A DNA stretch of 64,000 bases from Achromobacter spanius (GTDB taxonomy: Bacteria > Pseudomonadota > Gammaproteobacteria > Burkholderiales > Burkholderiaceae_B), in NCBI RefSeq assembly GCF_003994415.1, contig NZ_CP034689.1, positions 4,526,001 through 4,590,000 on the forward strand, in the 5' to 3' direction. A model generated the notes under the pieces. It saw only the letters and a program-made list of their open reading frames with translations, searched no databases and was not told where the DNA came from. Positions within the stretch are counted from its first letter, which is position 1; each line of letters starts with the position of its first letter. Below are positions 1 through 8,622 of the stretch, in pieces. Made by a program: the position numbers and the translations under genes.

Positions 1-11
1 CTGCCATCGAC

Positions 12-692
12 ATGCCGCGCACCCTGGCCGACACGGCCTACGGGGCTTTGAAACGCGACATCCTGGACTTCCGGCTGGCGCCGGGCGACCGCTTCACTGA
101 AACCGAAATCGCGGAACGGCTGCAGGTCAGTCGCACCCCGGTGCGCGAAGCGCTGTTCCGGCTGGAACGCGAAGGCTATCTGGAAGTTCGGCAGCGCAAC
201 GGCTGGTTGGTCAAGCCGCTGGACTTCAACACGCTGGACCATTTCTACGAACTGCGCAGCGTGCTGGAAATCGCGTCTGTCCATGCCTTGTGCGCTCCTG
301 GGCAACTGCCCGATCCGCTGCGCGCGCTACAAGCCTTGGCGGACACGTGGCTGGTCAGCCCCAGCGAACGTTCCAACGATGGCGAATGGCTGGCCGACCT
401 GGACGAACGCTTCCATATCGACCTGGTGGCGGCCGCCGGCAACCCGGAAATCTCGCGCGTGCATCGCGCCGCCACCGAACGCATCCGCATCGTGCGCCGG
501 CTGGACTTCACGCTGCAGGACCGCATCGACAATACCTACGAAGAACACGGCGCAATCTTGCGCGCAGTGCTCGCGCGTGACGGCGCCGTTGCCGCGCAAC
601 TGCTGCAGGCGCATATCCATGACAGCCAGACCGCGGTGCGTAAGATCACCCTGCACCGCCTGTACTCCACGCGGCATGCCAAGGCGGCATGA
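12..692 (+). CDS. GntR-family transcriptional regulator, FCD (FadR-like) subfamily
   Basis: A 226-residue DNA-binding regulator. Residues about 8-70 form the winged helix, with the hallmark GntR stretches TETEIAERLQVSRTPVREAL and LEREGYLEV. Residues about 75-215 form the helical FCD ligand domain, with metal-type positions in DERFHIDL and later histidines (EEHGAIL, LLQAHIHD). Such proteins usually repress a neighbouring catabolic operon and release it on binding an organic acid. The HpxZ-like gene at 1513 is a possible target, but a divergent gene lies between. The ATG at 12 is the first in frame; the window edge hides the promoter. Family assignment is firm; the ligand is unknown. Confidence 0.93.
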   Translation: MPRTLADTAYGALKRDILDFRLAPGDRFTETEIAERLQVSRTPVREALFRLEREGYLEVRQRNGWLVKPLDFNTLDHFYELRSVLEIASVHALCAPGQLPDPLRALQALADTWLVSPSERSNDGEWLADLDERFHIDLVAAAGNPEISRVHRAATERIRIVRRLDFTLQDRIDNTYEEHGAILRAVLARDGAVAAQLLQAHIHDSQTAVRKITLHRLYSTRHAKAA

Positions 693-771
693 AGACGCAG
701 CGGTACGGAAGGCCGGGGTTCATGCCCCGGCGCTCGGTGTCAGGCTCATACCCCGGGTTTCGCGCCCACGC

Positions 772-1314
772 TCACCCCGCCCGCAACCAGCGCTGCAACA
801 CGCGCGATATGACCGGGATGCAGATGAACACCATGATGGGTGTCAATATCACACTCGTGATCAGCACGCGCCAGAACACCGGCAGCATGTTCAAGTGTTC
901 GCTGACCAGAATCGAAAACACCAGCAGCACCGGAAAATAGGCCAGCCAGATGCTTACGGCCTGCTTCCAGCGTGGCGGCGCGCTGGCCGCCTTGGGTGCG
1001 AACCAGCCCTCCGTTCCGCTGACGCGGTGCTCATGGCTCGCGCGCACCAGATTCGCGCCGCGTTCCAGCCACATGCGGCGCGGCAAGGACTTTTCCCAGC
1101 GCAACAAGCTGGCCTCGTCGGTAAAGCGCAGCACGATCTGGTACTCGTCACCCCCTTCAGGCGGTTGCAGCACACCCGACCCCAAGAAGCCGGGGAACCC
1201 CGCCGCCAGGATTTCGCCCTGGCGCATCCAGGACAAAAAATCGCTATAGCGTTCGGGCGCAATGTGACGGGTAACCAGCATGGTGACCGGGGCAGAAACA
1301 GCGGAACTGGACAT
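772..1314 (-). CDS. ABM-domain (antibiotic biosynthesis monooxygenase-like) protein with two membrane helices
   Basis: About 180 residues. The N-terminal half has the dimeric alpha-beta barrel pattern (VTMLVTRHIAPERYSDFLSW, then FPGFLGS and EYQIVLRF). The C-terminal half has two hydrophobic helices (SIWLAYFPVLLVFSILV and VLITSVILTPIMVFICIPV) that should anchor it in the inner membrane. The start at 1314 was chosen because AGGAG lies 8 bases upstream; an in-frame ATG at 1332 lacks such a site. Homologues are usually annotated as ABM-domain proteins with no proven reaction. It lies opposite to both neighbours, so it is monocistronic. Confidence 0.82.
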   Translation of the reverse strand: MSSSAVSAPVTMLVTRHIAPERYSDFLSWMRQGEILAAGFPGFLGSGVLQPPEGGDEYQIVLRFTDEASLLRWEKSLPRRMWLERGANLVRASHEHRVSGTEGWFAPKAASAPPRWKQAVSIWLAYFPVLLVFSILVSEHLNMLPVFWRVLITSVILTPIMVFICIPVISRVLQRWLRAG

Positions 1315-1512
1315 GACGGAACTCCTGAGCAACGGTGCAGCTTGTTATGCAGTGTTAACCCTAGCAATCCGCGTGCCAGCCTTGCGGCGCAGCATTTCCC
1401 AGGCGTGAATGAAGACAAGGCGCAACGCCCGAGGTTTTGCGCACCGCAGCACACACCATATTGGTGATTACCCCTACTTAACGCACCACATCGGTGCATT
1501 CGGAGAAAGCTT

Positions 1513-1887
1513 ATGGACATCAACCTGCCCGACGTCGTCGCCGAGGTCACCACCGCCTTCGAGCGCTACGAAACGGCGTTGGTCACGAATAACGTCGAGG
1601 AGCTGGACACGCTGTTCTGGAACAGCCCCCACACGCTGCGCTACGGCGCCAGTGAAAACCTCTACGGCTATGACGCCATCCGCGAATTCCGCGCGGGCCG
1701 TTCACCGCAAGGATTGGCCCGCCGCGTCCTGCGCACCGCCATCACCACCTACGGCACCGACTTCGCCACCACCAATATTGAATTCCAGCGCGAAGGCAGC
1801 GACCGCATCGGTCGCCAAAGCCAGACCTGGATGCGTACCCCCGCGGGTTGGCGCGTGGTGTCGGCGCACGTCAGCTTGATGGCATGA
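1513..1887 (+). CDS. HpxZ-like / NTF2-fold (DUF3225-type) small protein
   Basis: A 124-residue SnoaL/NTF2-like protein resembling HpxZ, which accompanies the oxalurate amidohydrolase genes of purine catabolism. It shows the expected helix-then-sheet layout: FERYETALVTNNVEELDTLFW, then LRYGASENLYGYDAIREFR, then a basic sheet region ending in GWRVVSAHVSLM. The ATG at 1513 follows GGAGAAAGCTT. No amidase or other hpx gene is visible downstream, so here it stands alone with a GntR gene two genes away. The enzymatic role of HpxZ is not well established; it may be structural or regulatory. Confidence 0.75.
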   Translation: MDINLPDVVAEVTTAFERYETALVTNNVEELDTLFWNSPHTLRYGASENLYGYDAIREFRAGRSPQGLARRVLRTAITTYGTDFATTNIEFQREGSDRIGRQSQTWMRTPAGWRVVSAHVSLMA

Positions 1888-1997
1888 CGGGTGCACAATG
1901 ACACATCTCGCATCAAGACATCACGCGCTTGATGATTGAGCGCATCGCGCACCAGGTCTACACTGACCCTACCTTTTTTCCGCCGGAGCATTTGCCC

Positions 1998-2552
1998 ATG
2001 AGCACATACAAGATTGCGGTTTTTGTCGGCAGCCTGCGCGCCGCCTCGATCAATTTGCGATTGGCCCGAGCGCTTGAAAAGTTGGTTCCCGCGGACTTCA
2101 AATTCGAGTATGTGAGCCTGGGCGACATCCCCCTGTACAACCAGGACAACGAAAACAACCTGCCCGCCCCCGCCGCCAAGCTCAAGCAGCAGATCGCCGA
2201 CGCGCAAGGCATTCTTTTCGTATCCCCTGAGCACAACCGCTCGGTGCCCGCCGCCATCAAGAACGCCATCGATTGGGGCTCGCGCCCGTGGGGCCAGAAT
2301 TCCTGGCCGGGCAAGGCCGTCGGCATCGTGGGCGCGTCCCCCAGCGCCGCCGGCACCGCGATGATGCAACAGCACCTGCGCAACATCCTGGCCGCCGAAG
2401 GCGCCAACGCGCTGACCACGCCTGAAGTCTTCCTGCAGTATTCCGATGGCCTGGTCGACGACCAATACACCATCACCAATGAAGGCACACGCAAGTTCCT
2501 GCAAGGCTGGGTCGACCGCTACGTCGACTGGGTCAAGAAGATGAGCACCTGA
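1998..2552 (+). CDS. NAD(P)H-dependent FMN reductase (flavodoxin-fold quinone/azo reductase type)
   Basis: 184 residues. The N-terminal FMN-phosphate loop is visible (VGSLRAASINLRLARAL), as is the typical SPEHNRSVPAAIKNAIDW segment around residues 75-95 and the GKAVGIVGASPSAAGTAM strand-loop. These fit the NADPH_dep_FMN_red family, small dimeric enzymes that reduce quinones, azo dyes or chromate with NAD(P)H. The frame is open 23 codons further upstream (1929), but the family normally begins MSTYKIAVFVGS, so the ATG at 1998 is preferred. An intrinsic terminator follows about 100 bases downstream. Confidence 0.92.
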   Translation: MSTYKIAVFVGSLRAASINLRLARALEKLVPADFKFEYVSLGDIPLYNQDNENNLPAPAAKLKQQIADAQGILFVSPEHNRSVPAAIKNAIDWGSRPWGQNSWPGKAVGIVGASPSAAGTAMMQQHLRNILAAEGANALTTPEVFLQYSDGLVDDQYTITNEGTRKFLQGWVDRYVDWVKKMST

Positions 2553-2648
2553 TTGTGCAGCGCTGATTGTGAACTGCTGATCGCCGCCGCCGCCGGCAGG
2601 GCCAAAACCCGCCGGCGCCGATCGCCCGATCTACCTCCGGGCGATCAA

Positions 2649-2676
2649 GCCCCCCGATACGTCGGGGGGCTTTTTT
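2649..2676 (+). terminator. Rho-independent terminator after the FMN reductase gene
   Basis: A perfect 9-bp stem (GCCCCCCGA pairing with TCGGGGGGC) with a TACG loop at 2649-2670, followed directly by six T residues at 2671-2676. It ends the transcript from 1998-2552. Confidence 0.92.
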
Positions 2677-2708
2677 ATGGCGATTTCCGGCTTTCATAAC
2701 GCACTGGG

Positions 2709-2738
2709 CCAGATTTGACCCGATCGGGCCAAATCTGG
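2709..2738. repeat. 30-bp near-perfect palindrome upstream of the T6SS effector
   Basis: The sequence at 2709-2738 reads as arms CCAGATTTG and CAAATCTGG around the perfect inner palindrome CCCGATCGGG, with one mismatched pair between arm and core. A related half (GGTCAGATCTGGCCCGATTT) recurs at 2778-2797. The remaining bases of the 500-bp gap between the FMN reductase and the effector hold the terminator and no convincing gene. The palindrome is a candidate operator or the stem of a structured leader; its role is unknown. Confidence 0.6.
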
Positions 2739-3055
2739 CTCGATCTAAGCCATTGATAAATATCGGCTTATTTTCAATCAGGTCAGATCTGGCCCGATTT
2801 CTCGTCGAAAACATGTGTTTGCAAGACGCGTTGCGCAATCCACGACTCTTCATCCCTGCCAATTCTCTCGCAAGCCATTGATATGGTTGAACTATTTCTC
2901 GACGCCCGTCACATGGCATGGATATTGCATTAGCTCGTATTGGGTAGGCGCGCGCGTTTCTGGCTCAGATGCGCCGCGCGCCTGCCTGGGTACTCAACGG
3001 CAACGCCGAGCGGCGCAACCGTCTTCACCTCTCGGCCAATACGGGGAGTTGCTAC

Positions 3056-6000
3056 ATGGGTTCGCACGCAGATTCGTTCACCAATCAAATTCGACTGGCG
3101 CTTCAGGAAACGTCGGCGGTGCCGATAGATACCTGCCGTGCCTGCGAGCGCGGCGGCATGCCGATCTTGCTGCTACGGGATGCGCCTTTGCCGCCGACGT
3201 CGGCGACACCCTTTGATCCTGAACAAGACCGCGTACGCATTGATCTGCAGCCGAGCAAATACCGCGTGCTGCGCGAAGGCTATGTGTATGTGCTGCTGGA
3301 TCAAGAGATCTGGCATGCGTACCAAGTCACTGCCGACGGGCATATGCGCCAATATGACCCCTACCGAATGCCGAAAGGCAGGCCAAAGCCGCTGTCCCAG
3401 GCTTGCACAAGCGAAGGGCATGACGTGCGCGCTTCGTTCATTCATATTGACACCAAGGTCTATAAGGAAGCGTGGATCGCCTTCTCGCAAGACCGGTGGC
3501 CCCAGCCGGTGCTGGACGATTACAAAGCACAACGCGCGCCGTCCGCGCGGTTCTTGAAAGTCGATCTGACAACGCTGCGCGAGACGCCGCAGGAAATACT
3601 GCATGGCTTGAAGTTCGCGGATGGATTCCTGACTGATCACGTGTGGGAATACCGCTACGACGGGGTGGATTTTGGCAGCCGGCATGCAGTTCGGCTGCGC
3701 ACTCATCGGTTCGTGCCGCTGAATGACTACGTCGACGACATCGCCAAGACTCAGGGGCTGCCGCAAGGCGTGCCGGTATTGGCGTTGCCAGACCCCGTGG
3801 GCGCAGTGCTGGAATTCAACCAGCAGCGGCATATGCTGATTAACGAGCGGCTGGCCTGGGCGGGGAACGCCGAGCGGCAGTATCTGCTGTTCACCTCGGC
3901 GGCGCTGTTGCAGATCAGAGAGCTTGAGAAGACCTGGGCGCACACGCAAGCGGTGCAGGAAGTCGACAAAGACATCGAATACCGCCGGCAACATAACGAC
4001 CATCCGGTGCTGGGCACGCGCTCATACTTGCCGCCTGTTGATGTGCCGCGCGCAACGGAAACTGCTGCCAAGCGCATCGCGGCCGATTATCACGAACGCC
4101 TGGAACAACGCTACAGCGAACCACGCCGCAAGCAGTTTCAGGAAGCCCACGACAAGGAATGGCAACGCCGGCAAACCTTGATCGACGTAATGGCCAACCG
4201 TTACGTGAGTTGGCTGCAATCGCTAGCCTGGTTGCGCATTGCGCGCTACGACTACTCGGCAAGCGATCCGTATTCCGCCGCGGCGTATACCAAGATGGTG
4301 GCGGCTTGCCTGGATGGCGGTCCTAGCGACGCGCCCCCGGTCGACGGCGCGGCACTGGGTCCCACGCAGCAGTTATGGAAAGCCTTGCTGGAGAACCCCG
4401 ACAGCATTCTGTACCAGGCGCTACTGGCCAAGAATGCCCCCCTGCTTGAAGGCCTGCGTCCCACTTTTACGGAAGGCTTTAAGGCGAATGATTCCGGCAA
4501 GCTGTATGCCGCGATCAAAGACGTGATGGCCTCGCAAGAAAGCGAGATGTACCTACGTAGCAGCGTGAGAGACGCGGTCGGCCAACTGCAAGGCGCAATG
4601 ATCAACGCGATGTTGACGATGGACGCACGGGCGCAAGAACAGCTTCTACCCGTGGCCGCCACGGTGCATCAAGCCGCCCTGCTGCTATGCGAGCGCGTCC
4701 AGATGCTGCAAGTTCAGATCGAACTGACGCTGGGCGAGTATCAGGAATTACTCACCCAGCAGATGCGCCAGGAATACGACAAGGCAGCGAAGGAAGCCGG
4801 CAAGAAGGCCCGTGCGCTGATATTCAGCGGCATGCTGACCCTGCCGGGGCCGGCGCAGAACCAGATATTCAAAGCCACGTTCTGGGTGGCGGATACCGCT
4901 GAAGGGCTGAAAGAAAAGCTGAGGGCAATGTCCAATGCCACAGCGGAGACCCTGGAAGGCGGTTGGCGCAGCGTGGTGGTGGGCATTGGCGGCCTGGAAC
5001 CCAAGGCACATGCAATAGCCGGGCAACTACGGACCACTGTTGCGGATGCAAAGCTACGGGCGCATACCGCCTTTGTCGGAATACGCGGGATGGCGAACCT
5101 GGATTTGGCGCTATCGATGGGCGCGTTGTTCTTTCAGCAGGATGGGCTGGCAAGAAGCCTGCAAGACCTGGAACGCGTGATGGGAGACCGCTACCCGGAA
5201 GCCGTCGCGGGCGTGGCGGCAAGCGCGGTGGGGGTGGTGGGTGTGGGTATTGAAGCGACGGGCGTGGGGATACGGGGAGTTGCCAACGCGGCGACCAAGG
5301 CCGGCCTCGGCGGAGCAACTGCATTGAACGCGCTGGAACTGGGCAAGGGATTTGTGCGGTTTGGCGGCGTAACAGCGGCCCTCTCCGGCATTGCGGACGG
5401 GATGCAAAGCGGATTCGCGGTAAACCGATCGCTCAAAAACGGCGATAGGGAGGCTGCCTTTATCCACGGCATTGCGCACGTCGTTCACCTTGCGACCGCG
5501 TACTTTGCAGCCCACGCAGCCGCCGCTGGCGTTACTAGCTTGCTCGGCCCGCTTGGATGGGCCATAGCGCTCGGCATCGTGGCGTACTCGGTATCCCAAT
5601 ATGCCAAAACCCGAGAATCGACAGACCTCGAACTATGGGCCCGCCGTTGCTATTTCGGCAATCACGACGAATCGCCCCCGATATGGTGGAACACTGCCAA
5701 GACATCACTCCCTCTTCGGGAGCGCAGGACGATCGAAGAGAACATCATCAAAGCTAAGCAAGCAAACGCGGACAAGGATGTCGCCATTGGAGCGCTAAAC
5801 GCGGCAATCTTAGGCATGAAGGCTCACCTTAGTTTCGTCAACATTTCCCACCCTGCCGGAATTTCAACGGATGGCGTCAGCGTCATAGCAGGAAAGGCAA
5901 TTACGTATCGAATCGAACTGCCGTATTGGGATGCGGACCATTCAGCATATTCAATGTATCTGAGCGTCCACAGCTACAAGGGTGAACAGGTGGCGATAAA

Positions 6001-6238
6001 CGGACACCATAACAGCACCCAGCTTCGCGAAATATCGCCAGTTGAAAAACGGCCGAATTACGCCGAAGACGTTAATGCGACCTATAGGCCCACTCAGTCG
6101 CGGCCTACTATCGCGGGCACGCTGCTTTTAGAACTATTCGATCAGGACGTTCAGGCCGCGACATTGCGTATTAAGTACTGGCCCGAGAGTTCCGATGCCG
6201 CTGACTATGCGGACCTGACAATATATTCCCAGCGCTAG
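3056..6238 (+). CDS. Type VI secretion effector, VasX-like N terminus (BTH_I2691 family), probable pore former
   Basis: About 1,060 residues. The N terminus shows the family's opening signature: a CRACERGGMPILLLRDA stretch followed by KYRVLREGYVYVLLDQEIWHAYQV. Such proteins are T6SS cargo delivered into neighbouring cells. Residues about 718-751 (AVGVVGVGIEATGVGIRGVA) and 803-851 (HVVHLATAYFAAHAAAAG, then LLGPLGWAIALGIVAYSV) are strongly hydrophobic, as in colicin-like pore formers. The last 200 residues are coded by more AT-rich DNA, suggesting a swapped C-terminal domain. ATG 3056 follows GGGGAG; an upstream in-frame ATG at 2969 lacks a good site and the family start fits 3056. No VgrG, Hcp or PAAR gene is adjacent, so it is an orphan effector locus. 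Confidence 0.8.
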   Translation: MGSHADSFTNQIRLALQETSAVPIDTCRACERGGMPILLLRDAPLPPTSATPFDPEQDRVRIDLQPSKYRVLREGYVYVLLDQEIWHAYQVTADGHMRQYDPYRMPKGRPKPLSQACTSEGHDVRASFIHIDTKVYKEAWIAFSQDRWPQPVLDDYKAQRAPSARFLKVDLTTLRETPQEILHGLKFADGFLTDHVWEYRYDGVDFGSRHAVRLRTHRFVPLNDYVDDIAKTQGLPQGVPVLALPDPVGAVLEFNQQRHMLINERLAWAGNAERQYLLFTSAALLQIRELEKTWAHTQAVQEVDKDIEYRRQHNDHPVLGTRSYLPPVDVPRATETAAKRIAADYHERLEQRYSEPRRKQFQEAHDKEWQRRQTLIDVMANRYVSWLQSLAWLRIARYDYSASDPYSAAAYTKMVAACLDGGPSDAPPVDGAALGPTQQLWKALLENPDSILYQALLAKNAPLLEGLRPTFTEGFKANDSGKLYAAIKDVMASQESEMYLRSSVRDAVGQLQGAMINAMLTMDARAQEQLLPVAATVHQAALLLCERVQMLQVQIELTLGEYQELLTQQMRQEYDKAAKEAGKKARALIFSGMLTLPGPAQNQIFKATFWVADTAEGLKEKLRAMSNATAETLEGGWRSVVVGIGGLEPKAHAIAGQLRTTVADAKLRAHTAFVGIRGMANLDLALSMGALFFQQDGLARSLQDLERVMGDRYPEAVAGVAASAVGVVGVGIEATGVGIRGVANAATKAGLGGATALNALELGKGFVRFGGVTAALSGIADGMQSGFAVNRSLKNGDREAAFIHGIAHVVHLATAYFAAHAAAAGVTSLLGPLGWAIALGIVAYSVSQYAKTRESTDLELWARRCYFGNHDESPPIWWNTAKTSLPLRERRTIEENIIKAKQANADKDVAIGALNAAILGMKAHLSFVNISHPAGISTDGVSVIAGKAITYRIELPYWDADHSAYSMYLSVHSYKGEQVAINGHHNSTQLREISPVEKRPNYAEDVNATYRPTQSRPTIAGTLLLELFDQDVQAATLRIKYWPESSDAADYADLTIYSQR

Positions 6239-6250
6239 GCAAGAGCACTC

Positions 6251-7042
6251 GTGAGCAGAAAATCTCCCATTCTTAATCAACCATGCGCCGGATGGCAGGC
6301 TGACCTCCCGCCTGCCAACGATCCCATCAGCATAAAAGCACGCCCAAGTGCCAGCACCAATAGCCAAAGCAGCACCTATTTGGAACTTTCGCGCAATGTT
6401 TCGACGCGCCGAAACATAACTCTGCTGCTGGGTACCGCTCAGTTGATAACAAGCATAATTTTCTTTACATGGTCAACCAAGATGCTGTTTTCAAATAACT
6501 TTTTTGGTTTCGACCCCACGATGATTGGTCTCTACGTCGGTGCCATCATATTCGTCATCATCGCACCAGCCTTTCTTCTAGGTGCCGCCATATTGCCACC
6601 CAGAGATTGCCCTATCCGCTTCAATCGTCTTCGCCGAAAAGTCTATATATACGAGTTCAAGCAAAACTGGCTTACCTTCCCGACGCGGTGGCGCGTCACC
6701 ACGCATTCCTTCGATTGGGACGACCTGCATGCCGAATTTTGGCGTCGACGCGCGTTTACCCCACAAGGGGGCTTAATCATCACCTGGGGCGTGTCCATCG
6801 CAGTCGTCAAACCCAAAACCAATGTGGTGATCACCCGCTTTCCCCTGACCGTATGCCAAGACGAAGGCAGCTCATGGGATTACGTCCGCACCTACATGCA
6901 GCACGGCCCCGACGCGCTGCCGCCCATCGAAAAACTCAACGATCCCAACGACGTTCCGCCGCACAACCTGGCGCTTCGTCTGGCGCCAAAGGTCAAATGG
7001 CCGGCTGCGATGGATATGGAATCACGCAGTGGCCCGACTTGA
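6251..7042 (+). CDS. DUF6708-type membrane protein, probable immunity or accessory partner of the effector
   Basis: 263 residues starting with GTG, 12 bases after the effector stop, so surely co-transcribed. After a polar N-terminal 55 residues come two membrane helices (about 58-78, LLLGTAQLITSIIFFTWS, and 92-118, IGLYVGAIIFVIIAPAFLLGA). A cytosolic domain follows with PIRFNRLRRKVYIYEF and a WDDLHAEFW motif, the pattern of DUF6708. Genes of this type repeatedly sit downstream of VasX-like effectors, which makes an inner-membrane immunity function plausible. That function is inferred from position. The DNA is noticeably poorer in GC than the flanks, as with the effector's 3' end. Confidence 0.7.
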   Translation: MSRKSPILNQPCAGWQADLPPANDPISIKARPSASTNSQSSTYLELSRNVSTRRNITLLLGTAQLITSIIFFTWSTKMLFSNNFFGFDPTMIGLYVGAIIFVIIAPAFLLGAAILPPRDCPIRFNRLRRKVYIYEFKQNWLTFPTRWRVTTHSFDWDDLHAEFWRRRAFTPQGGLIITWGVSIAVVKPKTNVVITRFPLTVCQDEGSSWDYVRTYMQHGPDALPPIEKLNDPNDVPPHNLALRLAPKVKWPAAMDMESRSGPT

Positions 7043-7085
7043 TCCGCGGAGCGAACAGTCGCCCACCTCCGCGGTCCCTTTGAAA

Positions 7086-7650
7086 CTTATCCCCGCCATC
7101 TGTGGAGAAGGCTGAGGACAGTCTTGGGGCACAGTCAAAATCTCCTGTCCCGCCAAGCACTTGCGCTTGCTGATCAAACCATGCGCAATCATCCTTTTGG
7201 ATGAGATTGACCGGACTTATCCCCGAAAAAGCTGGATGTCCAACCAGCCATTGCCGACGCCGCGCAGCGCTTGTTTATTTGTCCCAGCATTCTGTGGAAA
7301 AGCATGAGGACAGTTTGAGGGCAGGTACGAAAACGTCATTGATATCAAGCACCTGCAGGGGGTGGTCAACAATGACCCAGCTGTGCGTTCAGGGGCGCCA
7401 AGTTGTCCCCGCCAAATGTGGATAAGGCTGAGGACAGTGTGCGGGTAGTCGCTAAAAACCCTTATGGGCCAGGCACTTGGGGACAGCGGGCAATAAACGC
7501 CCAATAACGCGCACCCCACCCGCGAGGGCCCACGCCCCCCGACCGAGGCCGCACAAGCTGGGGATAAAGAACAGGCTTGTCCCCATGGAATGTGGACAAG
7601 CCTATGAACAGTCGGATAACAAGCCTGAAAACTTCTTATCCGACAAGCAC
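7086..7650. repeat. Non-coding array of four degenerate DnaA-box-like hairpin repeats
   Basis: Between the DUF6708 gene and dodecin no gene is convincing. Four diverged copies start near 7086, 7277, 7402 and 7575. Each has TTRTCCCC, then about 5-8 bases, then TGTGGANAAG, then GGCTGAGGACAGT or a variant, and about 30-60 bases later CAAGCACTTG or a variant. Copy 3 contains a perfect DnaA box (TGTGGATAA at 7417-7425). In copy 4 CTTGTCC pairs with GGACAAG, and CGGATAA at 7613-7619 pairs with TTATCCG at 7636-7642. A shortened fifth copy begins near 7216. It is an intergenic repeat family or a structured RNA; not enough boxes are intact to call an origin. Confidence 0.6.
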
Positions 7651-7686
7651 TTGGAAGCGCTGCTCAAAGAAAGACCAGCCGAGGGA

Positions 7687-7902
7687 TTACTCGTCGCCTT
7701 CCAGGCGCATGCCGATCTTCAAACCGACCTGCCAATGGGCCACCTTGCCGTCCTTGATATGGCCGCGCACTTCGGTGACTTCAAACCAATCCAGGTTGCG
7801 TAGCGTTTCGGATGCTCGCTCGATCGCTTTGGCGATGGCGTCATCGGTTGAGGTGGTGGAAGAGCCCACCAGTTCGATTTGCTTGTAGACATGATTCGAC
7901 AT
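7687..7902 (-). CDS. Dodecin
   Basis: 71 residues, the full length for dodecin, a dodecameric flavin-storage protein. The sequence follows the family closely: YKQIELVGSS, then DAIAKAIERASETLRNLDWFEV, then GHIKDGKVAHWQVGLKIGMRL. The tryptophan in NLDWFEV is the residue that stacks on the flavin rings. ATG at 7902 follows a GGAGA site. It is transcribed alone and converges with the repeat array at its 3' end. Confidence 0.95.
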   Translation of the reverse strand: MSNHVYKQIELVGSSTTSTDDAIAKAIERASETLRNLDWFEVTEVRGHIKDGKVAHWQVGLKIGMRLEGDE

Positions 7903-8088
7903 AGCTCGTCTCCGCTAAGGGGGTGAGTCGTGAACTGTCGGTCTGCACGCGATGTTCCGGCGCTTACGACCGGCAATCCATTCGAACACACAGGATACTG
8001 CCGCGGCGCTATTGTGGTGTTACGAGTTCCGTCGCGTGGTCTCGACTGGCGACGGAGCCCGCTCCCGCAACCCAGCAAGGAGATCACC

Positions 8089-8607
8089 ATGCCTGAACGA
8101 AAAACCCTGGAGCGTGCCAAGCAAGACAAGCGCGAAGGCAAGTCCGCGTCCACGCAGGCCGGCGAATTCGTGCGCGAGGAAATCGAACACGTGCGCGAAG
8201 GCAAGCATGGCGTGCGTTCCACCAAACAAGCCATTGCGATCGGACTGTCCAAGGCCAGGCGCGCGGGCGTGAAGGCCTCGCCGTCGAAAAGCGCCAGTGC
8301 GGCCACGAAGCGCCGCGCCAAGAAGGATGTCGAAGCCGCGCATGACGGGCACGCCAAGTCCGCGACGCGCTCGCGTGCCACCACCCAGGCTTTGAAGAAG
8401 GAAAGCACCAAGCCCGCCTCGCGCTCGGCGCTCTCGCACCACGCCAGCAAGACGGCCAGCCGGCGCACCGCCGCCGACCGCTCGGCGGCGGCGAAAAAGG
8501 CGGCGGCCACCAAGGGTGCGGCCGGGCGTTCCGCCGCCGCGAAGAAGGCGGCGCGCACGCGCGCAAGAAACAAAGCCGCGGCGTCGCGCCACCATGCGGC
8601 GCATTAA
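8089..8607 (+). CDS. DUF6496 domain protein with histone-like Lys/Ala-rich tail
   Basis: 172 residues from the ATG at 8089, which follows AAGGAG; the frame stays open to 7930 but without a ribosome site. Residues 1-60 carry the DUF6496 pattern (EFVREEIEHVREGKHGVRST, then KQAIAIGLSKARRAGV). The remaining 110 residues are low-complexity Lys, Arg, Ala and Ser with repeated AAAKKAA and RSAAAKKA units, resembling histone H1-like proteins. A nucleic-acid-binding role is likely from composition but not proven. Confidence 0.85.
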   Translation: MPERKTLERAKQDKREGKSASTQAGEFVREEIEHVREGKHGVRSTKQAIAIGLSKARRAGVKASPSKSASAATKRRAKKDVEAAHDGHAKSATRSRATTQALKKESTKPASRSALSHHASKTASRRTAADRSAAAKKAAATKGAAGRSAAAKKAARTRARNKAAASRHHAAH

Positions 8608-8622
8608 GCGTGTTGCCGCTGC

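Noticed and set aside
7217..7519. 100-codon minus-strand frame in the repeat array
   Set aside because: It spans the diverged hairpin repeats, has no ribosome site and no protein-like pattern.
7086..7650. Replication origin
   Set aside because: Only one exact DnaA box, no AT-rich unwinding region and no dnaA, rpmH or repA gene nearby.
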